Positions 1 to 12,800 of a DNA stretch of 64,000 nucleotides are shown here, piece by piece (the first letter of the stretch is position 1; each line of letters begins with the position of its first letter). Under the pieces are notes generated by a model. The model made no database searches and was not told the DNA's origin. It saw nothing but the letters and a program-made list of their open reading frames with translations. Made by a program: the position numbers and the translations under genes. The stretch is from contig NC_053138.1 of assembly GCF_016808335.1 (NCBI RefSeq), forward strand, positions 10,037,900 to 10,101,899. The letters run 5' to 3'. The stretch comes from Panicum virgatum. Taxonomy: Eukaryota > Streptophyta > Magnoliopsida > Poales > Poaceae.

Positions 1-1551
1 GGAAAAACATATGAATCTTAGATGTGCTAGTAAAGTAGAGTAGCTTGTGAACATGAATTGCACCATCATCTGTTTGGTTGCTCACTGCATTTTCCTGCAT
101 AAACTGCACACATAATAGTAGTAGCGAGCTATTCTTTGATCTGTGGCCAAGGAAACATGGTGTGAACTGAAGAAGGTATACTAAGAACAGAGCCAAAGAT
201 GAACAGAATTTTTTTTATAGATGCAACAAATTTCCTAGAGTGTTTCTGGCAGTCGGATCGCGGTGGCGCTATCTGTATGAGTTTTTTCCTCTCCTTATGT
301 CCCCTGATTTGGTTACAAATATGCGCTACAAAGGTCAACGGTCTATAAATATCCCTAGTTAAAACAAACCAATATACAAGTTTGAACTTTAAGTGTTTTT
401 CATTGTCAAGGATAGCAACGTGGCATATACGGTACGCCAGGCAGCAAATTTGTATGCAGCCAGCTTACTCATTGGCAAGTTGGGGAAGAATAAATACTCC
501 AATTTCAAGAAGAGAGGATTCTGTTTGCAAGAATATGTTATGACAAATTCTCTATTCGTCAACGAAGAATGTCAAAGTCATGTATTTGTACCTTTACATT
601 GAAGATAGTCTCAATACCTTAGACGAAAAGTTCTTTATTTAAATGACACTTGTCTGCGAGAGAAGCAAGAAAAAACAAAGATGGTTCATATAATTGAAAG
701 CGTTTCACTTATCTTTGGACATGTTGATAGTGAGAGAAGAAAGAAAATGAAACCACCGATACTTTCAATGACTCTTCAAGTTTGTCTTAAGAAAATTGAG
801 CTACTTTGAACATGAACATGTTCCGAACACAAAATAAATTGAGCTAATTCAATGCCTTCCCCTAGTTAAGCATGAACGTACATGTTAATAGAAACCAAAC
901 TAATAAGAGTCCAACTAGGTTCTCGTTTCAGGTAGGAACTATGTCCCTTTACCCTTCAAATAATCTTTGTAGCTCAATAAAAATTGAAAAAAAAATTGTG
1001 GCTTGCTACTACATCACACATGGAAGTAGTGGCTTAGAAAGGTACTTTTCAAGCCACTAATGAGTCTTGGAGCAGATCACCATGTTTAATTATTCAAGGA
1101 CGCCAATCTTTGAGCCTTTCAAAGATGCATATGGAGGGCTTCAATTTAAAAAGGAGCCTCAGTACGTGCTTAGCTTAATTTCTTGATCTATATTATGCTT
1201 ACAACGGTCTCTAGGTACCTTAAAAGAATGGACAGATTGAAGATGGTAGTGGGAAAGGATGCGGGGAAAAAACAGAGACAGAATCAAATGATGGGACACA
1301 AAATCAAATTGTAAAGGTCTTTTAGTCAAATCAAAGCCCAAATCTTCGCGGGTTCAAGATTTACGAAGCAAACAGTATGACAAAGCCACTATAGGACTCG
1401 AGGGTAGCTATTTTAGCTTAGCCCTAATGTATCATCATTACACCGCAGTACTAATTTGAGTGTTTTTGTTGCATCCCCTTTTTGAAAACTTTAAAGGTAA
1501 AATAGATCAATAAATAAAGCTTGTTTGATCTTGGTCAGACAAATAAAGATC
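1..1551. other. Gene-free AT-rich intergenic DNA
   Basis: No open frame here exceeds about 70 codons and none resembles a known protein. Base composition is AT-rich with short A/T runs. I see no tRNA, rRNA or complete transposon in this stretch. Confidence 0.6.
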
Positions 1552-1991
1552 TACTCCCTCCATTCATTTTAGTAGGCGTACTAGGATTTTACAAAGTCTT
1601 TAGGGGTATACTTTGACGATCAATTTCTCTTACAATATATTGGCCATAATTTTTACAAATCAACCATATTGAAAGATCTTTGAAATACAAATCTATTCAT
1701 AACACTGAGCATGTATTTTGAATGACTATTAATCAAAATTTATGAACAACCATGATTGAAAAAAAATAGGAGCCGTCCATCTGATAAAATTCTACAGTGG
1801 TGAAGGTAGGAAGTACCTAGGATAAAATACCTGGTACTTCTAAAATATGGGACCAAGTACCAAAAGTGGGACCGAATACTAATTTAATTTATTTTTTATA
1901 AATACTTTTCATAGATCAATGGCTAGAAAAAAAATCAAGGTAAAAGTACCTGAAAGTAACCTATGCCTATTAATTTCAAACATAGGGGGTA
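1552..1991. mobile_element. Stowaway-like MITE with a nested insertion
   Basis: The left end reads TACTCCCTCCATTCATTTTA, the usual Stowaway terminus preceded by TA. A degenerate complementary end, GCCTATTAATTTC...GGGGGTA, closes at about 1991. The interior from about 1751 to 1950 is a different repeat, because the first 110 bp of it recur in inverted orientation at 38866-39000. I infer a MITE interrupted by a second element. The right end is diverged, so the outer boundary is less certain than the left. Confidence 0.5.
1751..1866 (+). repeat. Dispersed repeat, copy 1 (inverted partner at 38.9 kb)
   Basis: The stretch starting CCATGATTGAAAAAA and running through GCCGTCCATC, GGAAGTACC, a GGTACTT motif and ATGGGACCAAGTA matches the reverse complement of 38866-39000 with few changes. 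The spread and divergence fit an old transposon family that I cannot name. Confidence 0.6.
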
Positions 1992-3890
1992 TATGATTAG
2001 AATATAAACCCTTTTTAGGGGATAAATACAACACTACAGCTCCTTCTGCGGGGACAACTTGAACCTAGATTGGTGCATCACAAATATGGTTTTATGCAGA
2101 CAATTAATTCTGTTGTTCACAAGTTATTTTGCTAATTACCACATTGGTACAATTTAGTGTCTGTTTTTCCTTTTTAAATAACTTTTAAATATGAGTTGTT
2201 ACCAGTTTGAGTACAGCAGCGTTTGCAGAGCCCAATGTTAGGAAAGTTGGCAAGATTCTCAGGAGAGAAAGCAACAATGAGAAGGTTTGCCCACATCGGT
2301 TTTCCAATGTTCTTCCACCAAGGCAGCTCCAGTAACAAACAACACAGGAATATCGCAGTGATATATGGTACCGAAGGACTCTGTTTTTCTATCAAACAAT
2401 GGAACACTTTCCCATGCATGAGAGGTACAATGTTCTTGTCTTTTGTTTGTTTCCTCTCTCATGAACGGATTCTTGGCTTGCTTTGTTCCCTAACCACCTA
2501 CTAATATTATAGGTTTAAGCTTCTCTAGTCTCTTGACTGCACCGAGGCAACAAAGGACATAGTTGTACGCTAGCAATTAGTAGTAAGCTCAATGCCCTAG
2601 AGAAAATACAAATGAAAAGCCTAGTGCATTTGTTGTTCCAAGGGTTAGTCTACTCTCATGGCTATAGGTTTCCCACATTCAAACTCACCTGATGAGTATT
2701 GGGCAACCATGACATCGATCATCGAATTTTACGGCTCTTTTCCGACTTTTCGCACCTCGAAATGTTAATGTTGAACATTGCGCTCAAACTTTTTCATAGA
2801 AAGCTTTAGTACTTGGATCAAACACTCTGTTGTTGAAAGCCAAGACTTGGATCAAAATCCATAGGGATGAGTTCCCATATTAACTCCAAAATTCAAATAA
2901 CTCGAAGAACAACAGTGACGCCATAGTTCATTTGCGTCGTAAAATCAATCGATCTAAAGCGTCGGAATTTGGAACCAGAAGAGGGGGAATGACACGACAC
3001 AATGCTTCTCCCTGCCTCCTGAAAATGCATGTATGTGAATGACACGTCCAACTGTGTGCAGCTATGCATAGTGGCATTCTGCTGCAGGAAGGCAAAGCAG
3101 ACTCTGACGGGAACAGCTTGTTTGTCCTTGGATCACTCGCTGATTTGCAACAAGGTACATTTGATGTCACCTATCTCTCTCTTTTTTTCTCCTTTTTCTT
3201 TTGTGACCCTTTTTCAGTGAACTAAATCTTAGCCTGAAGCTTGCAGAGAAATGACCTCTCTGATGGATGGATCACCTGAAAAATTTGCAGAAAAGAATCT
3301 AAAAAATCTTGCAGCACTTTGCTTTTGATGTACATGTCAGTAGCTTTCAATTTTTTTTCAAAAAAAAAATTGTTTCAGCTGTGTGGGCAGGCAGTGCATG
3401 AGTAGTATATGGCCAGGTGCATGCATGGATGTACCTTGCTCTCGTTCCTGGCCACTCCGATATTCTCCTTTTAATTTGCTTCTTTTCATATGTATTTCTG
3501 GAAATAAATTTGGTGTGTGCTTGACCCTGGGCCAGTTTGATGTCAAAGGGAACCTTTCGTTCTTTCACTCTCAAAATTATCGCCACCGGCCGATTCTCAA
3601 GGGAGGGCCCGTTCCATGCTTCATCTTTTTATCTGATAAAGTGATAATGCATACAGCATCAAAGGCTCACAGAGCAACACATATTCTCATGTCAGGAAAT
3701 GGAAAAGAAAAAGGGTAAAAGAAAGTGGCATTCTAGGATGAATATGTCAGGGCTGTGTGTGTGGGCGTGTGTGTGTGGAGCCGTGGAGGTGAGTGTTTGT
3801 GGTGCTCCGTAATTTTTTTTTAAGTGATTGTGCATATTACCCGCAAAACGAGCCCAACTTCATATGATTCAGCATAGAACATTTCAAAAA
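1992..3890. other. Intergenic DNA without a supportable gene
   Basis: Overlapping frames of 60-111 codons lie around 2174-2504 and 2928-3718, but they shadow each other on both strands, lack good start contexts and match nothing I recognise. There is a short GT-repeat at 3757-3776. I do not call a gene here. Confidence 0.5.
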
Positions 3891-4957
3891 GGATAAAGTT
3901 TATTTTTGGCCATCGAACTATTGCCCGAGTTTGATTTTGGCCATCGAACTTCAAAACCGGGTATCCTTGACCACTCAACTCTGCAAACCGTTCATTTTTT
4001 ACCATTGGGCTGTTTTGGTGGCCGGTATCGCTGACGTGGATGACACATGGCAGTGGGGCCCACATGTTAGCTTATTTTTTCTCTCTCTCTTATTTCTCTC
4101 TTTCTTCCCCGCTCCCTCTCTCTCTTCCCCGCTCCCTCTGCTCGGCGGCCATGGCGGCTCCGACCGCAATGCTGTTCCCGGCGGAGCAAGGGTGCTGCCT
4201 ACTGCTGTCGCCGCCCCCTGCTAGAGCAGCGCTGGAGACGAAGGAGGGAGCGACGATGGGGGCCGCCGGGGCAGGGGTGGAAGGGGCCCTCTTCGACCTT
4301 CCCGCGCGCCACTGCCGCACCGCCCCGCCGCAGCTTCGCGCCGCTGCCCCGCCGTGTCGATCTCGACCTTCTCTGCTCGCGCAGAGCTCCCCCACCACCC
4401 GCCGTGGCCGCCGCCACCAGCTCGCCGCCGAGCCTTCTCCTCCAGCCATCCTCCTGCCGGTGCTGCCCCTCCGCGCCACCGCTTGCTCCTCCACCGCCAC
4501 GGAGAGCAGGGGAGGAGGAGGGCCGGAACGCGAGGAGGCCCTGCGCCGGCCGGGCTCGAGCTCAAGGCGGCGGATCTCCAGGGGAGGAGGGCCGCGGCCG
4601 GAGGCGTCGAGGAGGGCGAGCAGGCGGCGGCGGCGCAGGGAGGCAGGGGCGACGCCACCTTGGAGAGAGAGGTGGGGACGGGCAGTGAGGGCGGCGCCGC
4701 CAGGGAGAGAGAGCGGGGAAGAGAGAGAGCGCGCGGGGAAGAAAGAGAGAAATAGGAGACAGAGAAAAATAAGCTAACATGTGGGCGCCACTACCATGTG
4801 TCATCCACGTCAGCGAAACCGGCCACCAAAACAGCCCGATGGTAAAAAAATGAACGGTTTGCAGGGTTGAGTGGTCAAGCATACCCGGTTTTGAAGTTCG
4901 ATGGCCAAAATCAAACTCGGGTAATAGTTCGATGGCCAAAAATAGACTTTATTCTTT
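3891..4957. mobile_element. Long-TIR non-autonomous DNA transposon with GC-rich core
   Basis: A left arm (about 3891-4095) contains two GGCCATCGAACT motifs, CCACTCAACTCTGCAAACCG, GACGTGGATGACACATGG and TTAGCTTATTTTT. It is mirrored by a right arm (about 4765-4957) carrying the reverse complements in reverse order. Between the arms, 4140-4700 is very GC-rich and opens long alanine/arginine-rich frames on both strands at once. Arms of about 200 bp around a GC-rich filling are typical of Mutator-like elements and Pack-MULEs. I did not find a convincing target-site duplication, so the superfamily is an inference. No transposase is encoded. Confidence 0.75.
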
Positions 4958-5805
4958 GAAAAAATACATCTCATTTGTAGTACTTTGGGGAGAATTTACA
5001 GATTGAAGCTCTAAACCTGGAGCATAGGATCCTTTTCGAAAAAAAAAACCTGGAGCATAGAAGGTGGATATTAAAAATGATTGAGAACCAGCTGCTAGGC
5101 TCAAGAGTTAGGGCTAAATAATGAAACGTGCGTGTGCGTTTTTGCGAAGAATGAAACTAGTACTCTGTATAAAGTTTACATAGACTGTGAACAAGAAAGA
5201 TACATATATGTAAGATCTTGCAGCACTTTATTTTGAGTTGGACCCCACTAACATGATAATCATTGCTGGACCCCTCCCTGATGTTCCTGAGGTACGGAAT
5301 TGTTTCTCAAAACGCAAAAGATATGCATCGCGGGTACCGGCTAAATTGATGTTTATGCAGGTCCAAATCTTGCCCTAGATCTTCATGTGATCCCTCTAGC
5401 ACTATCCAGAGAGTGGAGAAAGGAATCTGGAGAGGATTGGTGCATCAGTCTCCATACTATATTCCCATCATCTATAGAGATCCATGACAGTGGCTGCTGG
5501 TGCTGCATATGCTTCATCCTCTCTAAGCTCATTGGGGTATTTTTGGTAGCATCTCCTCTCCTCAACCCGTCAGCATCATCAAAAGAATCAGAAAGCAATC
5601 CAGACTCTATCTGTAGTCTCTTACCATGAGAAATTGGACTGGTGCATGCCAAATATCCATGGCATCAATTGGTTCTCTTCATCCATGTACCAGGCTGATG
5701 TTCCATGAACAGGCACCAGGAGGTGCCGATAGAGCAAACTGAGATCTGCACTTGCGACAGCATGACTTAGGTCCTTTTTGGAATCACTGAAACTCTCCTA
5801 TCAAC
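4958..5805. other. Intergenic DNA, nothing recognised
   Basis: Two overlapping 80-89 codon frames on opposite strands at 5383-5652 are the only notable openings. Neither resembles a known protein. No repeat ends were recognised. Confidence 0.5.
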
Positions 5806-6069
5806 TACTCCCTCCGTTCCAAATTATAAGTCATTCTAAGAATCTTGGAGAGTCAAAAATTTTCAAATTTGACCAAATTTATATGACAAGATAATAACAT
5901 TTATGATACCAATTAAGTATCATTAGATTCTTTATTAGTTATATTTTTATAGTGTACCTATTTGATGTCATAAATCTTTATATTTCTCTCTATAATTTTG
6001 GTCAAACTTTGAGATGGTTTGACTCTCTAAGATTCTTGGAATGACTTATAATTTGGAACAGAGGGAGTA
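5806..6069. mobile_element. Stowaway-like MITE (264 bp)
   Basis: The ends are TA-CTCCCTCCGTTCCAAATT and its complement AATTTGGAACAGAGGGAG-TA. The subterminal ACTTATAATTTGG and AAGATTCTTGGA segments also pair across the element, so the whole unit folds into a hairpin. The flanking TA dinucleotides fit a Tc1/mariner-type target duplication. It is non-coding and intact-looking. Confidence 0.9.
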
Positions 6070-6922
6070 TATATCATAAAGGAAGTCAATCGCATCTCAT
6101 GAGTTCGTTTGATAAATCCACTACAAATTTTTAGTAGTGCCAACGTGTGCAACGCATTATTCACACAAACTGCAGAGCAAAGAACTCAATGAAAACAACT
6201 AGTTCAGGGGATACGCCCTTTTTTTTATAGAACTTCTCATACATATTCTCCTTGAGGACTGATCGGAGGGGAAGGGTTATTGGTACAGGAATTTTCCAGG
6301 AGGAATCTGGATCCAACACCAGCCGACAAAAGTGTCAAGAAGTGTTTGGTTGCCTTGCTTTGGGCGTTGTTGTACTTGTATGCAGTCTTAGACCTAAGTC
6401 AGGCTAGCACAAACCTGCATTCACCTATACAGACCATGTTTGATTTCTCTGCATTGGCAAATCTTGTGATTTGTTTGTTTAGACCGAGTTGGGCAGTTGG
6501 GCTTCATTGGGACGTCAGGTAACCTGAAATTGCCACATTCCCCCATGTTCTCACACCCCCCTCAAAATTGCCACAAATATTGAACTCAATTTACAGTTTA
6601 CATCCATTAATCATGTTAGAAAATGGAACCTACAAATGGAAAATTTGTCAAAGTAGGTTAACTGTTGATTCTATTTTCCAATTGCCTTACACTTCGCTTC
6701 CCTTTGCCTTCAACCAAAAGTCCAAAACCATGAACAAAATTGCCACAAAGCGAGGGAGCCCATTACCACCTCCTGGGCTATCCAGGCCCAAATCATAAGA
6801 GCCCATGCAAGTAAAAGGCCCAGTGGGTCAGGCTCACCTAACCCACTGAACCAAAGATTTCTCTCATCCCGAGTCGCCGTCGACGCCACCCACTCTCGCC
6901 CAGACGACAGACAGCCACCGCG
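6070..6922. other. Upstream region of the folate gene
   Basis: It contains an 80-codon frame at 6280-6522 with no recognisable family. The last 150 bp become C-rich and contain several GGCCCA/TGGGCC-like motifs (for example 6786-6793 and 6817-6823) of the kind common in promoters of housekeeping plant genes. No clear TATA box was found near the ATG at 6923. Confidence 0.4.
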
Positions 6923-9330
6923 ATGGCGCAGATCATCGACGGCAAGGCCATCGCCGCCGACATCCGCCGCGAGGTCGCGGCCGATGTCGCCACGCTCTCC
7001 TCCGCCCACAGCGTCGTAAGCCTCCCCTCCCCTCCGCTCCTCTCTCCTCCCCTCTACCGCCGCCCGCCGCGGGTGCGTTCTCTCTTGGATCGGGGGCTCG
7101 GGTCGGAACCGAGTAGCTAGCTAGTGGCGCTGTGCTGACTCCCGCTCGCTCGCTCGCAGGTGCCCGGGCTGGCGGTGGTGATCGTGGGGAGCAGGAAGGA
7201 CTCGCAGACGTACGTGAACATGAAGCGCAAGGCCTGCGCCGAGGTCGGGATCCGCTCCGTCGACGTCGACCTCCCCGAGGACATCTCCGAGCTCGCGCTC
7301 GTCGCCGAGGTCCACCGCCTCAACGCTGACCCCGCCGTGCACGGTGCCGCCTTTACTTCTCCTCTTTCCGGTACACTGTCGTCTGGGTTGCAGCAGAACG
7401 CATGCTTCTGTTCTCTGGCTCTTAGCTAGGCTTAGTCTGTTGGGCATGCTCCTATGATCCATTCGGCATTTGTGCTGCGAATGTTGTCATTGCTGCTTCA
7501 CTACCATTCGTCAGGATCAGATGCTTAGATGTTCACTTGTGCTATCCGCTGTGCCTGCGGATACCATTCATTCACAGACGCCAGACAGTATGCATAGGCC
7601 TCCAGGTTTGCAGTTCATTGAATTTGGTCTGATCCTGTCTCTATCGAGTCTATCATTTCTGATGCCATACTTGGAATTGGAATCATTGAGGGCACTACGG
7701 CATGGAGGTGGATTTGAAAAGAGTAATGATTAATAGTTTAATACTAGTTTGTGCTTTCTATAGTGTGGGATGTGGGTTGTCTCTTAACCAAGGGTATGCA
7801 GATCCCAATTCACTCCTTGTTTCTTGGGAGTGTTTGGAGTAGTCCAATCTCTATTCACTAGATTAGGCATCAGAACTTAGGTTTTTCAAGTCAAGTTGCA
7901 AAGTTGCATAGATTTGTAAAAAGGAACAAATGGTCAGAAGAAAACAGTGCCCCAGATGTTTTGTTTTGGTGTGATTTGCCTACCTCATGCGACAGGATTC
8001 CCCATCTTACTGATTTTGTTAGTTGTTCTGTCATTTTGTTAGAACCTAGGAGGTTCTTTTTGGCCAAGTTCAAATATTAAATTGGTAAGGCCATAGAGGG
8101 ATGAAGCATTGCATTGCTCGGTTGTAAATGAGAAACTATAACTAAAGAAAATCTGGGCATGACGATCTAAGTTGAATATCTTCCCAAAAATCTGAACTTT
8201 GGAGTTCTGCATCTGGTCAATCAACTTGTCTTTTCATAACTATGGAGATAAGTGTTATCCAGCATGGGAATAGTCGACTAGGGGACTATGGCTTTAAAAA
8301 GAATTTGTGTCTACCTCTGCTTGGGTTCATCGAAAGCCAACAAATTTAGTTTGCTACTGCTAGTAGGAGACAGGCCCATCTCACGTTGATTCATGTCTTG
8401 TTCTACCTGTATCAAAATTCTGACTGTGACTAGTTCAGTTTCATAGAATCAACCCCTTGTTTCGAATTATAGAGGAAAGCTATTCACTTTATAACTATGT
8501 GGTTTGATTTCAGGCATCCTTGTGCAGCTTCCATTGCCTAAGCATATTAACGAAGAGAAGATATTGAGTGAGATCAGCATCGAGAAAGATGTCGATGGTT
8601 TCCATCCTCTCAATATTGGCAAACTTGCAATGAAAGGCAGGGAGCCACTTTTCGTACCATGTACACCAAAGGTATTGAAACAATTTGCATATCATTTTAC
8701 ATCAATACAACATAACGCAGAATAATTTAGATGTTTTTCACTTGTTATTCTTGGCCATGGTTTTGGTTTTTGTTTTAAGGGATGCATGGAGCTCTTGTCA
8801 CGGAGCGGAGTTACCGTTAAAGGGAAGCGAGCTGTTGTGGTTGGCCGCAGCAACATAGTCGGGCTACCAGTATCCCTGCTCCTTCTGAAGGCAGATGCAA
8901 CGGTATCAATTGTGCACTCACGGACCCCTGATCCGGAAAGTATTGTCCGGGAAGCTGACATAGTCATTGCAGCAGCTGGGCAGGCTATGATGGTGCGTAG
9001 CTCCACCGCAACAAATTCCCAGTTCTCGCAGCATGATGCAGTACCCTGGAATTCATCGCCCATTGTTCACTGAGTCACTGTTGCTTTCTTGGTTTCCAGA
9101 TCAAAGGGGACTGGATCAAGCCAGGCGCTGCGGTTATCGATGTTGGGACAAACTCGGTCGACGACCCTACCAGGAAGTCTGGGTACCGGCTTGTCGGTGA
9201 TGTTGATTTCGCAGAGGTGAGCAAGATCGCTGGTTACCTGACGCCAGTCCCAGGAGGTGTTGGCCCAATGACGGTGGCTATGCTGCTGAAGAACACGGTG
9301 GATGGAGCAAAGCGGGGAATAGTCGAGTAG
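6923..9330 (+). CDS. FOLD: Bifunctional methylenetetrahydrofolate dehydrogenase/cyclohydrolase
   Basis: This enzyme interconverts 5,10-methylene-THF, 5,10-methenyl-THF and 10-formyl-THF with NADP. Coding exons are 6923-7015, 7160-7343, 8514-8671, 8780-8992 and 9100-9330, all with GT-AG borders and adding up to 292 residues, the usual FolD length. The start [11 protein letters not shown] is the family N-terminus. The catalytic lysine sits in TYVNMKRKA, followed by [10 protein letters not shown], the PCTPKGCMELL substrate loop, the NADP-binding [12 protein letters not shown] segment and the C-terminal [13 protein letters not shown] signature. There is no N-terminal extension that looks like a transit peptide, so I infer the cytosolic isoform. 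Intron 2 (7344-8513) is the longest and holds only spurious short frames. All key motifs are intact and the gene looks functional. Confidence 0.95.
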
Positions 9331-9895
9331 GAGGGATTTCATCTCATTCTATGTGCTGTACGATCTGTACTGCAAGGATGGGAACTGGCTCAAAAAGTGT
9401 GTTGATGTAACGGCTTGTTCCCCATTTTGGTTGTTTCAACTTGCCAAGAATAACAGTAGTTACCCTGTTTGACAAATACAATAAAAATGATTGCTGGCTT
9501 TGCTGCTGTTACTTTAGTACAGAAAAAAATTGTTGATTACTGGCTTTGCTGCTTTTACTTTAGTACATAAAAAAACTTGTTGATTACTGGCTTTGCTGCT
9601 GTCTTAAGTACAGAAAAAAAATGTGGTTTGAAGAACAAAAGTAGTGGTCCTTCAACACCAGAAAAGAAGGTTTGGTCATTCTTGTATAATACACAAAATG
9701 GCGCAGCCTGATTACAATGCATTGGAATTCAGGGATTTAAATGATCATGACAAGTGGCTCCACATGCCGACCCGACTAACACGCTCCATTAGTTTAAATC
9801 AAAATGTTGCAATGTCATTTCCCCACCTATTTGACTTTTCACTCATCTCAAATGGGTGCCAAAAAGATATGAAATCAACACCTAAAAGTTCCCAT
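9331..9895. other. 3' flanks of the convergent FolD and HisRS genes
   Basis: Convergent gene ends share this 565-bp spacer. An AATAAA-like signal (ACAATAAAAATG, about 9479-9490) may serve FolD polyadenylation. A short tandem repeat follows and is annotated separately. No gene was seen. Confidence 0.5.
9494..9621 (+). repeat. Three-copy tandem repeat, about 46-bp unit
   Basis: Units begin with CTGGCTTTGCTGCT at 9494, 9540 and 9587. They share ACTTTAGTACA, an A-run and TTGTTGATTA. The third unit is shortened. It lies just past the FolD coding end, probably in or after its 3' UTR. Confidence 0.9.
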
Positions 9896-12800
9896 CTAGG
9901 GTTTACTCAATCTCTTCTTCAGCTCTTGAACAAAATCCTTCCGGGCAACCTCTTCTTCCTGGTTGGCTTTAACATCCTTCAACTTTACACTTCCTTTCTG
10001 GATCTCAGACTCACCAACCAGCACCATCCAAGGAATGCCTGATTGCAAGGCGTACTTGATGTGGTTTGTCACCCTGGTAGTTAGCTTGAACTCTGCCTTT
10101 ATTCCAGCACTCCACAGTTCACTCACCAGCTCGGCAGCCAGTGTAAGGTCCTTTCCAAGGATTGACACCAGCACCTCTGTCTCTGTAGCCCGGATCATCT
10201 GCAATTCAAAGCCCAGTTACTACAAGTCCCCTTGAAACAAGGATAAAATGGTGATTTGAGATATAGCTATACCTCATTTCTTTCTTTCTCCTGTTGCTCC
10301 ATGATTGCAAATACCCTCTCTATTCCAAGGCTGACACCAACAGCAGGGATCTGCTTGCCGCTGAACATACCCACAAGGTTGTCATACCGACCGCCAGCTG
10401 CAATGGAGCCAACCTATTGCTAAATATGGTCAGTACAGGAATTGACTAAAATGGTCTTCAGCTCTTTGCTGAGTTAGAAAATGTGTGTATTTCCAAAGTT
10501 CCAGATAATAGACTAAAATGTATTTTTTTTTAAAAAGATAATAGAGTAAAATGTCATTTGAGATATAGATCAGTTTTGAATAAAGCGATCACCAACGTAT
10601 TAAGTGAATGAGCAAGAACAATATGCTTTAAGATGATGCAAGCACTGCTGCACTAGTAACATTAACAACATGCAGTGAGAAGTAAACATGTCTAACCTGT
10701 GTGGCACCCTTGAACACAGCTTCATATATGACACCAGTATAGTAATCAAGGCCCCTAGCCAGACTTAAATCAAAAACAATCCTGTCTAAAGCATTTGCTT
10801 TATCCAGAGCCTTGAATAATATCTCCAGTTCATTCAGTGCAACAATAGACCCTTCATTCTGCATGAACTTGCTACCCTCCTTTCTCAACTCCAGCAAAAC
10901 TTCTAATGGGGGTCCTCTAGTCTTCACTAGATTCCCAATTTCATCTGCAGTTTCATTTGATATACCTTTCTCATCCACCTGATTCACCATAACGAACAGT
11001 TACGAGTATTATTAACATATCCACATCAAAGCAGCACAATAAAAATATAAAATATAATGAGACCTTAGCTGAAACCAATTAGTATAGTTCAGATGCTTAC
11101 CAGCTCCTTTTTCACTTGTTCAAATGTTTGCTTGTCTAGCTTGTCAATGCTCGAGCAAACTGTTCTGAACTTTTGAGGAGGCACACCACAAATTTCTAAC
11201 ATTCCATCAAGCAACTTTCTGTGATTTAATTTTATCTCATATGTGCCTATATCCAGCTGATTCAGCAATTCAGTCAAAACTTTGATGACCTCAAAATCTG
11301 GTTCCATAGGTTCATACACTCCAGCAATGTCAAAATCACATTGATAGAATTCTCGATATCTTCCCTTAGATGGATTATCTCTCCTATACACTTTTGCTAT
11401 CTGGTACCTCTTCAGTGCACTTATGTTATTCATGGCAACATATCGGGCAAAAGGAACAGTCAGATCATAACGCAAAGAGCAAAGCTCACCACCCTGCAGG
11501 TTATTTGATGGCAAGACATTAAGAACAATACAAGGAAATACTGCAACAAAGTAATGGCTTGAGTGCCCCAATATGGCAATGCAATCCTTAACCTCACATG
11601 GATAAATTATAGTAAGAGTCCTTGCATGACAATCAAAACATGAACAAATTTCTTTTGCCAAGTAATACATGAGACCAAGAAAAAGAGTACAAGGATGCTG
11701 AAACAGTACCTGATCAGCGAGGTCATATATCAACTTCGAGTCTTCACCATATTTGCCCATAAGGGTTTCTCTCAGCTCAAATACAGGCGTATCAAGTGCA
11801 GTAGCACCGTGCATCTTGAATACACCTGTTATAATTGAAAACACACGCTCCCTAATCGCCATTTGCTTTTTCCCAAAGTCACGTGTCCCCTAGCAGGATT
11901 CAGCATAAACATCCGGATGAGAGAAACGGACCAGTAAGACAATCTAAGTGCCACTAATTCAACCATATGCTAAAGCAACACCTTTTGCAGATAATATGAT
12001 TCTCACCTTAGGAATTTTAGGCAATCTCCTCACTTCATTGCTCTCAACAATCTCCTTCACCTTCTCCACAAGGGACTCCAATCCGGAACACTTGGGATCA
12101 AACAACAACGAGAGAGAGGTTCCCCACTCTGCAACCAATGCAGAATTCACGGAAGCAATTGCATTTCCCTTTGTTACATGGTCCCTAAGCAGCATCAGCA
12201 CAGCAGAAGTACCCTTCCCCAAAGTTTTCTTCTTCTTGTTCTTCTTGTCGCCCTTCCCTTTCTCACCACCAGCCTGTGGCTTCTCAGCTGAACTGCCCAC
12301 TTCATTCTCAACACCAGCTTGGGGCTTCTCAATTGAACTGTCCCCTTCAATCACCGCCATGGCCACAGCTGCCTCCCACGCAAGGAAGTCCCTGAACTTG
12401 AGCAAGTGGTTGTACACCCCTTTCAGGACTGACACTGCATCTGAATCAATCAAAGCCCTGTCAAGCATCCCCTTCAAATCATCAATGCTGACGCCATTGG
12501 TAAGCTTTTCTCGAAGGTCGGCATCAGCAATGCTCTCTGCGCAGAGCCTTGCCCGAGAAATGCTCAGCTTGCACAATGCCTGCACTGCTCTCGCGAGCTG
12601 CGTGGCCAGCACCACCAATGCCTCCTCCTTTCCTGCACCTGTTTCGCCGGCATCCCTCTTCCCCAGCTTCACCGGGGCGTTGAGCTCGATCCGCACCCTC
12701 GCGTGCAGCGCACGCACCGCCTCGCGGAAGATCCCGTTCACGGTGGGCACCTTGGCGAACGTGGCGGCAGCTGGGGCGGGGGCGCCTCCGGCGCTGCCGA

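Noticed and set aside
4040..4777. 245-codon Ala/Arg/Pro-rich frame inside the long-TIR element
   Set aside because: All six phases are open in this GC-rich core, the product is low-complexity and it starts inside the terminal repeat, so I treat it as transposon filling.
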